Shown: in pieces, positions 8,283 to 16,721 of the stretch
How positions within the stretch are numbered: position 1 is the first letter of the stretch
Layout of the letters: the number at the start of each line of letters is the position of its first letter
The notes under the pieces: model-generated
The model's input: only the letters and a program-made list of their open reading frames with translations
What the model was told of the DNA's origin: nothing
Database searches by the model: none
Assembly: GCF_019456655.1 (NCBI RefSeq)
Contig: NZ_CP080332.1
Coordinates: 4,092,001-4,156,000, forward strand
Origin: Mycolicibacterium diernhoferi
GTDB taxonomy: Bacteria; Actinomycetota; Actinomycetes; Mycobacteriales; Mycobacteriaceae
DNA length: 64,000 nucleotides
Direction: 5' to 3'
Made by a program: the position numbers and the translations under genes

Positions 8283-11200
8283 CTAGGCGGTCGGCGGGCC
8301 CGCCGGACGGGCCGCAGCCCGCCTGCGAACCCGGCCTCTGGGGGCCACCACCGGCGGTGGCGGGGTAACGGCGATCACCTCGTGGGAGTCGTCCTCGGAG
8401 TCGTCCTCAGAGTCGTCGTCATCGTCCTCGTCCTCGTCGTCCAGGTCCGAGTCGTCCTCGTCGGCGTCATCGTCCTCGTCGTCCAAGTCCGAGTCGTCCT
8501 CGTCCGAGTCCTCATCGTCCTCGTCGTCGAGGACCTCGATGTCATCGTCATCGGCTTCATCGTCGTCATCATCGATGTCGACGAGTTCGTCCTCGTCCGA
8601 ATCGTCGTCGTCGGAATCGTCGTCGGTGTCCTCGTCGGAATCCTCCAGGGTGTCGGGCTCCTCGAAGTCCTCATCCACGGCCGACTCGGTCACCTCGGTC
8701 TCTGCCAGAGAGGTCTCGGCGACGTCGTCCCCGATGTCCTCGCCGTCCTCACCGTCGCCGTTGCCGTGCAGCCCGGCCGCCATCGCCTTGAACATCGGAT
8801 GCTCACCGGCGGCGTGCGCAGGCACCTTCGCCAGCTGCACGGTGTCCGGCACGTCCTCGGTCTTGGCGGCCTTCTTGCCGCGCTTGCTGCGACGGCTTCC
8901 GCCACCGCCCGCGTCGGCCTTCCGGTTGTTGTTGCCCCCGGACGGCGTGGCGGTGTCCACCGGGTCCGCGTGCAGGTGGATCCCCCGGCCCGCGCAATGC
9001 GTGCAAGTGGTGGAGAACGCCTCGATCAGTCCGGTGCCGAGTTTCTTGCGGGTCAGCTGCACCAACCCGAGCGAAGTCACCTCCGAGACCTGATGGCGGG
9101 TCCGGTCCCGGGCCAGCGCCTCGGTCAGCCGGCGCAACACCAGGTCGCGGTTGGACTCCAGCACCATGTCGATGAAGTCGATGACGATGATGCCGCCGAT
9201 ATCGCGCAGCCGGAGCTGGCGCACGGTCTCCTCGGCGGCTTCCAGGTTGTTCTTGGTCACCGTCTGTTCGAGGTTGCCGCCCGAACCGGTGAACTTGCCG
9301 GTGTTGACGTCGACGACGGTCATCGCCTCGGTTCGGTCGATGACCAGGGTGCCACCCGAGGGCAGCCACACCTTGCGGTCCATCGCCTTGGCCAGCTGCT
9401 CGTCGATGCGGTGCACCGCGAACACATCCGGCCCGTCCGGGTTGGCGGGCTCGTACTTGGTCAGCCGCGGAACCAGCTCCGGCGCAACGGACGTCACGTA
9501 CTCGTTGATGGTCTTCCAGGCATCGTCACCGGAGACGATGAGGTTGGAGAAGTCCTCGTTGAACAGATCACGGATGACCTTGACGAGCACGTCGGGCTCT
9601 TCGTACAGCGCCATGGCCGCGCCGGACTTCTTCGCGGTGACCTCGGCGGCGTGTGCCTCGATCTGCGTCCAGCGTTCCTGCAGCCGGTTCACATCGGCGC
9701 GGATGTCGTCTTCCTTGACGCCCTCCGACGCGGTCCGGATGATCACGCCGGCGCCGGCCGGGACGACCTCGCGCAGGATCTCCTTGAGCCGCTGCCGCTC
9801 GGTGTCGGGAAGCTTGCGGCTGATGCCGGTCGACGAGGCACCCGGCACGTAGACCAGGTAGCGGCCGGCCAGCGACACCTGCGTGGTGAGCCGGGCGCCC
9901 TTGTGGCCGACCGGGTCCTTGCTGACCTGGACGACGACGTAGTCGCCGGGCTTGAGGGCCTGCTCGATCTTGCGCTGGGCGCCACCGAGACCGGCGGCCT
10001 CCCAGTTCACCTCGCCCGCGTACAGCACGCCGTTGCGGCCGCGGCCGATGTCGACGAACGCGGCTTCCATCGAGGGCAGCACGTTCTGCACGATGCCCAG
10101 GTAGATGTTGCCGACCAGAGATGCCGAGGCGGCTGACGTCACAAAGTGTTCGACCACGACGCCGTCTTCGAGGACGGCGATCTGGGTGTAGCGCGCACCC
10201 TCGTGCGGCGGTTCGGTGCGGATCTTGTCGCGCACGATCATGGTGCGTTCGACGGCCTCGCGACGGGCCAGGAACTCGGCCTCGCTCAGGATGGGCGGGC
10301 GCCGGCGACCGGCGTCCCGGCCGTCACGGCGACGCTGACGCTTGGCCTCCAACCGGGTGGATCCGGAGATGCCCTGGATCTCGTCTGAGTCTTTTCCGTC
10401 CCGCGCGGAGCTCGACTTGGCCCGCGGCGCGCGCTCGTGCACGACGGTGTTGGGCGGATCGTCGGGTGAGCTGGCCTCGTCGGAATCGGCCGATCCCGAC
10501 TTGCGGCGGCGACGGCGGCGGCGACGGCGGCTGCCCGCCTCGGCACCTGCGCCGTCTTCACCGGCATCCTCATCGGCGTCGGTGTCCTCGTCGGAGTCGC
10601 TGTCGGCGTCCTCGGATTCCTCGGCGCCGGCCTCGTCGGTGACATCGGCGTCGGTGTCCTCGGCATCCTCGCTGCCGTCCTCGGCGCTCGGCTCCCCGCG
10701 CCCACGTCCCCGACCCCGGCGACCGCGGCGACGGCGCCGTGCGGCGGGCCGCTCGGACTGGTCGTCGTCGCCGTCTGCGGTGTCATCGGCGTCGGTGTCT
10801 TCGGCGTCATCGTCGTGGTCGTCGACCGGCGTCGGCCGTGGCGCGAACTCGACGGGCTGCGGGGCCACGAACAGCGGGAGGTACGGCGCCGGCTCGTGGG
10901 TTGCGGGAGACTCGGCCGGTGCCTCGGGGGCCGGGGGCGCCTCCAGCAGCAGCCGGGATTCCGGCTCCTCGATGACGATCGCGACCGCCTCGGGGGCATC
11001 CTCGGCGGGGGCTTCGGGTGCTTCGGGAGCGACAGCCTCCGGCGCGTCGCCGGGCGCCGGGACCTCCGGGGCGGCTTCCTGCGGGGCCGCTTCGGTGACG
11101 CTGTCCACGGCCGGAACCTCGACCGCGGACGCGGCGGCCTCGGCATTGAGCACCTCGCGGACCTGCTCGGCCTGCTCGCGCGCCACCGTCGAATGCGGGC

Positions 11201-11357
11201 TGCGGGACCGTCCGTCCAGCTCGGCGAGAGCGTCCACGATGCGCTTACTCGTGGTGCCCAGCACGCGGGCCAGCGAGTGGACTCTCAGCTTCGCCGGCAG
11301 TTCCTCGCTGCGCTGGGTGTTTTCGACTTGGTCTTGGGTAGGGGCATCTTCGGCCAC
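8283..11357 (-). CDS. rne: Ribonuclease E/G
   Basis: Endoribonuclease for rRNA maturation and mRNA decay. 1024 residues with the mycobacterial layout: catalytic core in the middle, disordered extensions on both sides. N-terminal third is Ala/Pro/Glu-rich with basic clusters (RRRRRGRRGRGRGR); core has an S1-like segment, the catalytic motif GGIIVIDFIDM, and the zinc-link cysteines CTHC. The last 130 or so residues are almost pure Asp/Glu followed by a short Arg-rich tail. GTG start with a strong AAGGAG. A long leader precedes it. Confidence 0.96.
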   Translation of the reverse strand: MAEDAPTQDQVENTQRSEELPAKLRVHSLARVLGTTSKRIVDALAELDGRSRSPHSTVAREQAEQVREVLNAEAAASAVEVPAVDSVTEAAPQEAAPEVPAPGDAPEAVAPEAPEAPAEDAPEAVAIVIEEPESRLLLEAPPAPEAPAESPATHEPAPYLPLFVAPQPVEFAPRPTPVDDHDDDAEDTDADDTADGDDDQSERPAARRRRRGRRGRGRGRGEPSAEDGSEDAEDTDADVTDEAGAEESEDADSDSDEDTDADEDAGEDGAGAEAGSRRRRRRRRRKSGSADSDEASSPDDPPNTVVHERAPRAKSSSARDGKDSDEIQGISGSTRLEAKRQRRRDGRDAGRRRPPILSEAEFLARREAVERTMIVRDKIRTEPPHEGARYTQIAVLEDGVVVEHFVTSAASASLVGNIYLGIVQNVLPSMEAAFVDIGRGRNGVLYAGEVNWEAAGLGGAQRKIEQALKPGDYVVVQVSKDPVGHKGARLTTQVSLAGRYLVYVPGASSTGISRKLPDTERQRLKEILREVVPAGAGVIIRTASEGVKEDDIRADVNRLQERWTQIEAHAAEVTAKKSGAAMALYEEPDVLVKVIRDLFNEDFSNLIVSGDDAWKTINEYVTSVAPELVPRLTKYEPANPDGPDVFAVHRIDEQLAKAMDRKVWLPSGGTLVIDRTEAMTVVDVNTGKFTGSGGNLEQTVTKNNLEAAEETVRQLRLRDIGGIIVIDFIDMVLESNRDLVLRRLTEALARDRTRHQVSEVTSLGLVQLTRKKLGTGLIEAFSTTCTHCAGRGIHLHADPVDTATPSGGNNNRKADAGGGGSRRSKRGKKAAKTEDVPDTVQLAKVPAHAAGEHPMFKAMAAGLHGNGDGEDGEDIGDDVAETSLAETEVTESAVDEDFEEPDTLEDSDEDTDDDSDDDDSDEDELVDIDDDDDEADDDDIEVLDDEDDEDSDEDDSDLDDEDDDADEDDSDLDDEDEDDDDDSEDDSEDDSHEVIAVTPPPPVVAPRGRVRRRAAARPAGPPTA

Positions 11358-11652
11358 AAATTCTCCTTAAGCCCCCGGGCGCGTCATGACGACGCGGCCA
11401 CGCGAGGGCTTCCGTTATGGGTCCGGGGAGCTTCTCCCGAACTTGTTATGGTCTCGCCCCGAGCGGCTCGCGATGAACCCACTCGGCGCCTGGCTGAATG
11501 ATGGCTAGACGCTTTGGCGCCGCACCGCTGACGCGATGGTCGCACTCGTCGAAGTCTTCATCCGGGTGACCGGCCCCACTATGGCGCCGGTCTCCCAGGG
11601 GTAAGTATCCCATACCGCACGCCAGAATCTGACGAAGCGGTTGAAGGTGCAG
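11358..11652 (-). promoter_or_regulatory. Intergenic region holding the rne promoter and long 5' leader
   Basis: No gene in these 295 bases between ndk and rne, which point the same way. A -10-like GATACT (11604-11609, minus strand) would give a leader of about 240 bases with at least one hairpin (GGGAG/CTCCC near 11425). Long leaders on rne genes are known to take part in autoregulation in other bacteria; here that is inference. Confidence 0.35.
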
Positions 11653-12072
11653 CTAAGCGCTGGTCAGTTCGGGGAACCAGAGCGCGATTTCCCGGGCTGC
11701 CGACTCGGGCGAGTCGGAGCCGTGCACCAGGTTCTCCTGGGTCACGAGCGCGAAGTCACCACGGATGGTGCCGGGAGTCGCCTTCTCCACCGGATCGGTG
11801 CCGCCGGCGATCTGACGGAACGCGGCGATGGCACGTTCGCCCTCGACCACCGCGGCCACGACCGGGCCGGAGGTGATGAATTCCAGCAGCGAACCGAAGA
11901 AGGGCTTGCCGTCGTGCTCGGCATAGTGCTGCCGGGCCAGCTCCTCGGTCACGGTCTTGAGCTCCAGCGCAGCGAAGGTCAACCCCTTGCGCTCGATCCG
12001 GCCGAGAACCTCGCCGATCAGGTTCCGCTGCACGCCGTCGGGCTTGATCAACACGAGAGTCCGCTCAGTCAC
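11653..12072 (-). CDS. ndk: Nucleoside diphosphate kinase
   Basis: Transfers the terminal phosphate between nucleoside tri- and diphosphates through a phospho-histidine. 139 residues. Seen: [12 protein letters not shown] at the N-terminus, [10 protein letters not shown] in the middle, and the active-site block [12 protein letters not shown] with the catalytic His. The glycan cassette starts directly upstream, where M. tuberculosis has its DUF4233 gene (Rv2446c). Confidence 0.97.
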   Translation of the reverse strand: MTERTLVLIKPDGVQRNLIGEVLGRIERKGLTFAALELKTVTEELARQHYAEHDGKPFFGSLLEFITSGPVVAAVVEGERAIAAFRQIAGGTDPVEKATPGTIRGDFALVTQENLVHGSDSPESAAREIALWFPELTSA

Positions 12073-12206
12073 GGCGCTCAGCGTACCGGTCAGTAATGAA
12101 CGGCCCCCGCACCAGCCCCCTGTATTCCTTTGACCACCGTTCCTGGGCGGCCGGTGCCACTTTCCGCGCTGTGCAGTCGTCGTCCTCGGGCTACGATCCG
12201 GGCATT

Positions 12207-13247
12207 ATGTGTGACAGCGCGGGGGCCCGGAACGGTCGTTCCCCGCGCCGTCACCTCGCTGCCGCGCTCACGTTGGCCGGGTTGGGCGTCCTTGCCGGGT
12301 GCGGATCCATCGACGAGGATCTCTCCCAGCCCATTGATTCGCCGATAGTCCTGGTAGACCGAACGAGCGACCCACTGGCGTCGTTACCGTTCTATGTCGA
12401 CCCGACCACCTCCGGCGCGGTCGCGGCGGGCATGGCCGTTCCACGCAAGCCGGAACTCGACTTGATCGCCGGCACCGCACAGGCTTGGTGGGTTGACCAA
12501 CAAACGCCGGTGGGCGAGGCGGCCGAAGCCATCCGATCCCACGCGGCCGGTGCCGCCGCTGACGGCGCGATGCCGGTTGTCGCCGTCTACGGCATCCCCA
12601 ACCGCGATTGCGGTGGATTCGCCTCGGGCGGGCTGCCCACGGGTGACGAATACCGTGCGTGGATCACTGAGTTGGTGAAGGGCATCGGGTCACTACCGGT
12701 GACCATCGTTCTGGAGCCGGATGCACTCACCGCCGCGGACTGTCTGTCCGAAGCCCAACGTCAGGAACGAATGGACTTGTTGGACTTCGCTGTTGACGCC
12801 TTCGGCAGCAACTCCGGAGCGGTGGTGTACATCGACGGCGGGCATTCACGGTGGCTCACCGCAGAGGACCTTGCGACGCGGCTGCGACAGGTCGGCGTCG
12901 CGAAAGCGCGCGGGTTCAGTCTGAACGTGTCGAACTTCTACACCACCGAGGAGCAAGTCGGGTACGGCGAACGGGTGTCTGCGCTGCTGGGCGGTGCACA
13001 CTATGTGATCGATACCTCCCGCAATGGACGCGGTCCGGCTCCCGACGGACCCCTGAACTGGTGCAATCCACCCGGACGATCGCTGGGCGTGTCTCCGACT
13101 GCGCAAACGGGTCACCCGCACGCAGACGCATATCTGTGGATCAAGCGGCCCGGTGAATCCGATGGAGAATGCGGCCGTGGCGATCCGAAGTCCGGACTGT
13201 TCATGGAGGACTACGCGGTGGGACTCGTCCGCGATCGGCCCCGCTGA
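12207..13247 (+). CDS. Glycoside hydrolase family 6 lipoprotein (cellulase/cellobiohydrolase family)
   Basis: Secreted beta-1,4-glucan hydrolase family. Seen: a basic N-terminus, hydrophobic core and lipobox LAGC with Cys32; both GH6 signatures, VYGIPNRDC (D134) and LEPDAL (D172, the usual catalytic acid); then YIDGGHSRW and DTSRNG. Start at 12207 rather than the frame's first ATG at 12096, because it puts the signal peptide at the N-terminus and a -10-like TACGAT lies nine bases upstream (leaderless mRNA). 346 residues, catalytic domain only. Its 3' end overlaps the convergent GT4 gene by 37 bases. In this setting it may trim or release the glycan made by its neighbours. Confidence 0.88.
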   Translation: MCDSAGARNGRSPRRHLAAALTLAGLGVLAGCGSIDEDLSQPIDSPIVLVDRTSDPLASLPFYVDPTTSGAVAAGMAVPRKPELDLIAGTAQAWWVDQQTPVGEAAEAIRSHAAGAAADGAMPVVAVYGIPNRDCGGFASGGLPTGDEYRAWITELVKGIGSLPVTIVLEPDALTAADCLSEAQRQERMDLLDFAVDAFGSNSGAVVYIDGGHSRWLTAEDLATRLRQVGVAKARGFSLNVSNFYTTEEQVGYGERVSALLGGAHYVIDTSRNGRGPAPDGPLNWCNPPGRSLGVSPTAQTGHPHADAYLWIKRPGESDGECGRGDPKSGLFMEDYAVGLVRDRPR

Positions 13248-14488
13248 TCGACCTGGGGGCCATCGAGCGCGCGCCGATACGCCGCGATGAACTTCGGCAC
13301 GACAACTGACGCACAGTAGTCGTGGGCCTTCACACTGCCGCAAGCTCCGTAGCTCTCCGCGCGCCGCGGGTCGCCGACCATCTCGTCGAGGGCTGCAGCC
13401 AGTGCGGACGGATCATTCGGCGGAACAATCAATCCGGTCTTCCCATGCTCGACAACCTCCGGGAGGGCACCGACCCTGGTAGCCACCACTGGGGTCCCGG
13501 CCGCCATGGCCTCCACCGCCACCAGACCCAACGGTTCCTGCCAGCGTGACGGCACGACTGCGACGGCTGCTGCCGCGAAGGTGGCCATGATCTCGGGATG
13601 GGGAATCCGGGTCAGCGTGCGCACCGGCCGGGTCGGCGTACCGACATACTTCTGAGTGTCGGCGCGTTCACTACCGATCACCACCAGAGGAACGGCGGCA
13701 CGCATGCGTTGGTGCGCAGCAACGGCCAACCCCAAGCCCTTATGGTCCCCAAGGGCACCGACGAATGCGACAAACGGGCCGTTGGGGAGGAACGAGGGCC
13801 GCGGCGTCAACCGCGCCTCGTCGAACACTGCATCGTCGACGAAGGATGGAATCCGACAGACGCGTTCGGCGCGCACCCCTGCCAGGCCGGCCACCTCGAC
13901 CGCCTCGCTGATCGGAAAGAACAGCGACACCTTGTCCAGCTGTCGCCAACTGTCCCGCAGCCCCAACGCGAGCGCGGTGCCCTTCAGCGTTCCGTAGTGG
14001 TCGCGCGTGCATGCCAGGCAGCGCCCCAGGCTGGGTCCTGCGCAGGGATCCTCCAGCCGATCGAACGAGATCAGCGTCTTGTTCGCGCAGCGCAGGCCGT
14101 AGTCGTGCAGTGTAGTGACCATCGCAGCCCCCGAGAGTCGCAGGCCAAGACAGGAATTGAGGATCCAGCCGTGCGCGTGCACGATGTCGGGGCAGAAGTC
14201 GTCCACAAGCTTCTGCAGGTGGCGAACCAATAGTGGGTCGGGAAAAGTCGGGTGGAAAAGATGGCCTGGGTCGCTGGCGAACCGCCGTAACCAGCGGGTG
14301 ACCCCATCGATACGGTGAATCTCGACACCCGTCTCGGTCACCTCGGTGTCGGGAGCATCCGGGCGCCCCAGTGTGGCGACGGCGACCCGGTGCCCCCTGG
14401 CGGCCAGTCCGTGCGACAAGGCTTCGACGACCCGCTCGGTACCGCCGGTGGCCGGCGGATACCCGTCGCTGACCTGCAGCACTCTCAT
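13211..14488 (-). CDS. Family 4 glycosyltransferase
   Basis: GT-B fold transferase of 425 residues, cytoplasmic, retaining type. Start at 14488 (MRVLQVSDGYPPATGGTERV) gives the canonical N-terminus with a glycine-rich turn; the longer frame upstream lies inside the flippase gene. Late motif PSRWQEPLGLVAVEAMAAG carries the E-x7-E pair used for donor binding, followed by GALPEVV. Two cysteine pairs in the N-terminal half (CAGPSLGRCLAC) are seen in many GT4 enzymes of surface-polysaccharide loci. Last gene of the leftward arm, coupled to the flippase by an ATGA overlap. Confidence 0.88.
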   Translation of the reverse strand: MRVLQVSDGYPPATGGTERVVEALSHGLAARGHRVAVATLGRPDAPDTEVTETGVEIHRIDGVTRWLRRFASDPGHLFHPTFPDPLLVRHLQKLVDDFCPDIVHAHGWILNSCLGLRLSGAAMVTTLHDYGLRCANKTLISFDRLEDPCAGPSLGRCLACTRDHYGTLKGTALALGLRDSWRQLDKVSLFFPISEAVEVAGLAGVRAERVCRIPSFVDDAVFDEARLTPRPSFLPNGPFVAFVGALGDHKGLGLAVAAHQRMRAAVPLVVIGSERADTQKYVGTPTRPVRTLTRIPHPEIMATFAAAAVAVVPSRWQEPLGLVAVEAMAAGTPVVATRVGALPEVVEHGKTGLIVPPNDPSALAAALDEMVGDPRRAESYGACGSVKAHDYCASVVVPKFIAAYRRALDGPQVDQRGRSRTSPTA

Positions 14489-15840
14489 CGGACAGATCCT
14501 TCGGCGGTCACCGGGGCAACGTCTTCGCAGACCGCCAGTGCGGCAGGCAGATCCGGTGTCACACCGCCACCGAGGATCGCCTTCCATCTGACCAGCACCC
14601 ATATGGCCCCGAGAGCCTGGCTCAACGTCCAGGCCAACCCGGCGCCCACGATGCCCAGGACCGGCAGGGCGTACCAGGCCCCGACCACACTGCCTATCAG
14701 TACGCCGACGTTCAGCACCAGCGCCGACCGGACCCGACGAGTCACCCGCAGCACCGACACCGCGACGTTGGAGATGGCGTCCGGGACCGCCGACACCGCC
14801 AGGATCAGCAGCAGAAGATAGCCGTGCTGCGCGTAATCCTCGCCGAAAACACCGAGAATCCACCGGCCCGCCACCACGTAGACCAGCACAGGAGCGGTCA
14901 GTAGCGCCAGGACGATCACCAGGCAGCGCCGCGCCTGGTGCGGCAGCTTTGACGGGTCGGCCGCCCCTTCCACGAACAGGGCGGCAGAAACCGCGGGACT
15001 GATGATGAAGAACACCGACCCGAGCATCCACGTGATGTAGAAGTAGGCATTGTCAGTCGCAGAGAGCCTGCTGACAACGATGATCGGTAGCACGTACCCA
15101 GCCAGCATCGCGGTCACTGTGATCAGGTGCTGGCCGGCCAGCGACGAGGCCATCTCGCGCACATGCGTGCGCATCCCGGTGAAGCTGGGCCACAGGGTGT
15201 TCCCCCCGCGATTACCGAAGAATAAGCACGTCCAGAGCAGCGACAGACCGGCGGCCGCGGTCCAGCTGAAGAGGATCGAGTCGGCGCCGGTCAGGACCGT
15301 AACTGGTAGCAGGATCAACGGTATTCGGGTACCGGACAACACCATGTTGCGCATCATCAGCAGGCCGCCTCGATGCTCGCAGATGGCCACGTAGTCGATC
15401 ACCTGACCGATCGAGAAGAAGACACACCCGAGCACGAACAGCATGGCGCCCGGCGGCGTCGCCAGCTGTGGCAGGGTTGCGAACCCAAACCCGAAAACTG
15501 CGACAACGGCCGACCCACCGGCCAGCGCAGTCACCGCGCCCACCACCCATGCGGTCGTCACCCGCCGCCGCCATTGCAGGGCATCCGCAGAGCGTGGCAG
15601 CCACTCGACCAGTGCGGCCGCTGCACCGACGCTGGCCGTCAGCACAGTGGCCTGAATCGCGCTCGTCGTCGCCGCGGCGGTTCCGCCGGCTTCGGTGTCG
15701 AAGATTCGCGCGACGACGATCCAGAACACATAGCCCAACGCCGAGGTCACGATCGTGTTGCCCATCAGGGCGACGCTGTTGCGCGTCATCGGGTCGGAGA
15801 GACCGGTGAGCCCCTGCCGCATTGCGCGTCGTTTACTCAC
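14485..15840 (-). CDS. Wzx-like polysaccharide flippase (MOP superfamily)
   Basis: Integral membrane protein of about 451 residues with some twelve hydrophobic segments spread over the whole length and short polar loops, the pattern of lipid-linked oligosaccharide flippases. The first segment (GNTIVTSALGYVFWIVVARI) resembles the start of many Wzx/RfbX proteins. GTG start at 15840 is chosen because it overlaps the previous stop as GTGA and has CGAGG upstream; an ATG 18 bases earlier is possible. Likely moves the lipid-linked glycan made by the neighbouring transferases across the membrane. Confidence 0.78.
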   Translation of the reverse strand: MSKRRAMRQGLTGLSDPMTRNSVALMGNTIVTSALGYVFWIVVARIFDTEAGGTAAATTSAIQATVLTASVGAAAALVEWLPRSADALQWRRRVTTAWVVGAVTALAGGSAVVAVFGFGFATLPQLATPPGAMLFVLGCVFFSIGQVIDYVAICEHRGGLLMMRNMVLSGTRIPLILLPVTVLTGADSILFSWTAAAGLSLLWTCLFFGNRGGNTLWPSFTGMRTHVREMASSLAGQHLITVTAMLAGYVLPIIVVSRLSATDNAYFYITWMLGSVFFIISPAVSAALFVEGAADPSKLPHQARRCLVIVLALLTAPVLVYVVAGRWILGVFGEDYAQHGYLLLLILAVSAVPDAISNVAVSVLRVTRRVRSALVLNVGVLIGSVVGAWYALPVLGIVGAGLAWTLSQALGAIWVLVRWKAILGGGVTPDLPAALAVCEDVAPVTAEGSVR

Positions 15841-16721
15841 GGTGCAACCTCGATCCACCCTGTCAACGTCACCGGCAGCCGCTCATGCAATGCGCCCTTC
15901 GAATGCGGATAAACCGAGATCGACACCCGGTGCAACCCAGCGCTGTCCGGCGCGGCGAAAGTCACCGATCCGCTGATTTCGATGGGGTCGCCCGGCTGAG
16001 CAGCCGCGCTGAAGTCACCGAGAACGACGGCGACAGCAGTCAACGGGCCACCGTCCAGCGCGACCTCCACCGCGGTGAGAGCCGGATCAGGCAGATAGCC
16101 GAAGGATCGCAAGATCCAGCCCACCGTCACCGGTTCGGCCGCAACCGCGCGCTGAGAAGCCTCTGACAGCCACGATTGATCGGCGAACGTGAGGGTCGTA
16201 TAGCTCTCCGCTGCTTTCGGCTGCAGTGCGATCGCCGCTACGACGGCTACGGCCAGAACCGCCGCGGCCGCGGAGGATGCCAGTGCCGGTCTGATGAGCT
16301 CGGCGGGGCGCGGACCGAAGCGCGGCAGGCGCCGCATGCCCTGGCCGATCACCAACGCTGCACCCATCGCAGCGGTGCCCGCAGTCACCCCCGTCGTGCC
16401 GATCCGAACGCCGCCGAAGTGCAGCGCGAGTACCACCGCCAGCAGAGAAACCGTGCCGAAGACGACGGTCAGGGGTAACCGAACCAGAGGATCAGCGAGC
16501 ATCGGCCGTCTCCTCGATTCCCCCAGGAGCAGTTGCGTCAGAGCCGAACCGGTTATCAGAACCAAGATCGCCAAGCAGGCGAGCCCCACTACCGGAGGAC
16601 ACGCAGACACCGTTACCGTCAACGACACCACGCCCAGGAGCACGAGCTTGGCGCATAACACCGGCAGTACGGCGATATGCGTTTGCCGGCGCCCTGTGGA
16701 CGCCTGTGCCCTGGTGGTCAT
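15837..16721 (-). CDS. Membrane protein with C-terminal extracytoplasmic domain, function unknown
   Basis: 294 residues not assigned to a family. The N-terminal half has about four hydrophobic segments; after another helix (ASSAAAAVLAVAVVAAIALQ) the last 130 residues look like a soluble beta-rich domain (repeated VTV and ISV strands). Coupled by 4-base overlaps to the GT-C-like gene before it and the flippase after it. The position suggests an accessory to assembly or polymerisation of the glycan outside the membrane, which is inference only. Confidence 0.6.
   Translation of the reverse strand: MTTRAQASTGRRQTHIAVLPVLCAKLVLLGVVSLTVTVSACPPVVGLACLAILVLITGSALTQLLLGESRRRPMLADPLVRLPLTVVFGTVSLLAVVLALHFGGVRIGTTGVTAGTAAMGAALVIGQGMRRLPRFGPRPAELIRPALASSAAAAVLAVAVVAAIALQPKAAESYTTLTFADQSWLSEASQRAVAAEPVTVGWILRSFGYLPDPALTAVEVALDGGPLTAVAVVLGDFSAAAQPGDPIEISGSVTFAAPDSAGLHRVSISVYPHSKGALHERLPVTLTGWIEVAP

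Noticed and set aside
8380..8700. Short repeated DNA units that could suggest a CRISPR-like or VNTR array
   Set aside because: They are in-frame Asp/Glu codons within rne, with irregular unit length and no spacers.
8382..10136. 584-codon open frame opposite rne
   Set aside because: Mirror of the acidic-tail and core codons of rne; its Val/Leu-rich start is the complement of the Asp/Glu tract.
12096..12206. Longer N-terminus for the GH6 gene from the ATG at 12096
   Set aside because: It would bury the signal peptide 37 residues inside; the ATG at 12207 gives a normal lipoprotein signal.
14489..15031. N-terminal extension of the GT4 gene (606-residue version)
   Set aside because: The extra part lies inside the flippase gene in another frame and has no GT features; the GT fold starts at 14488.
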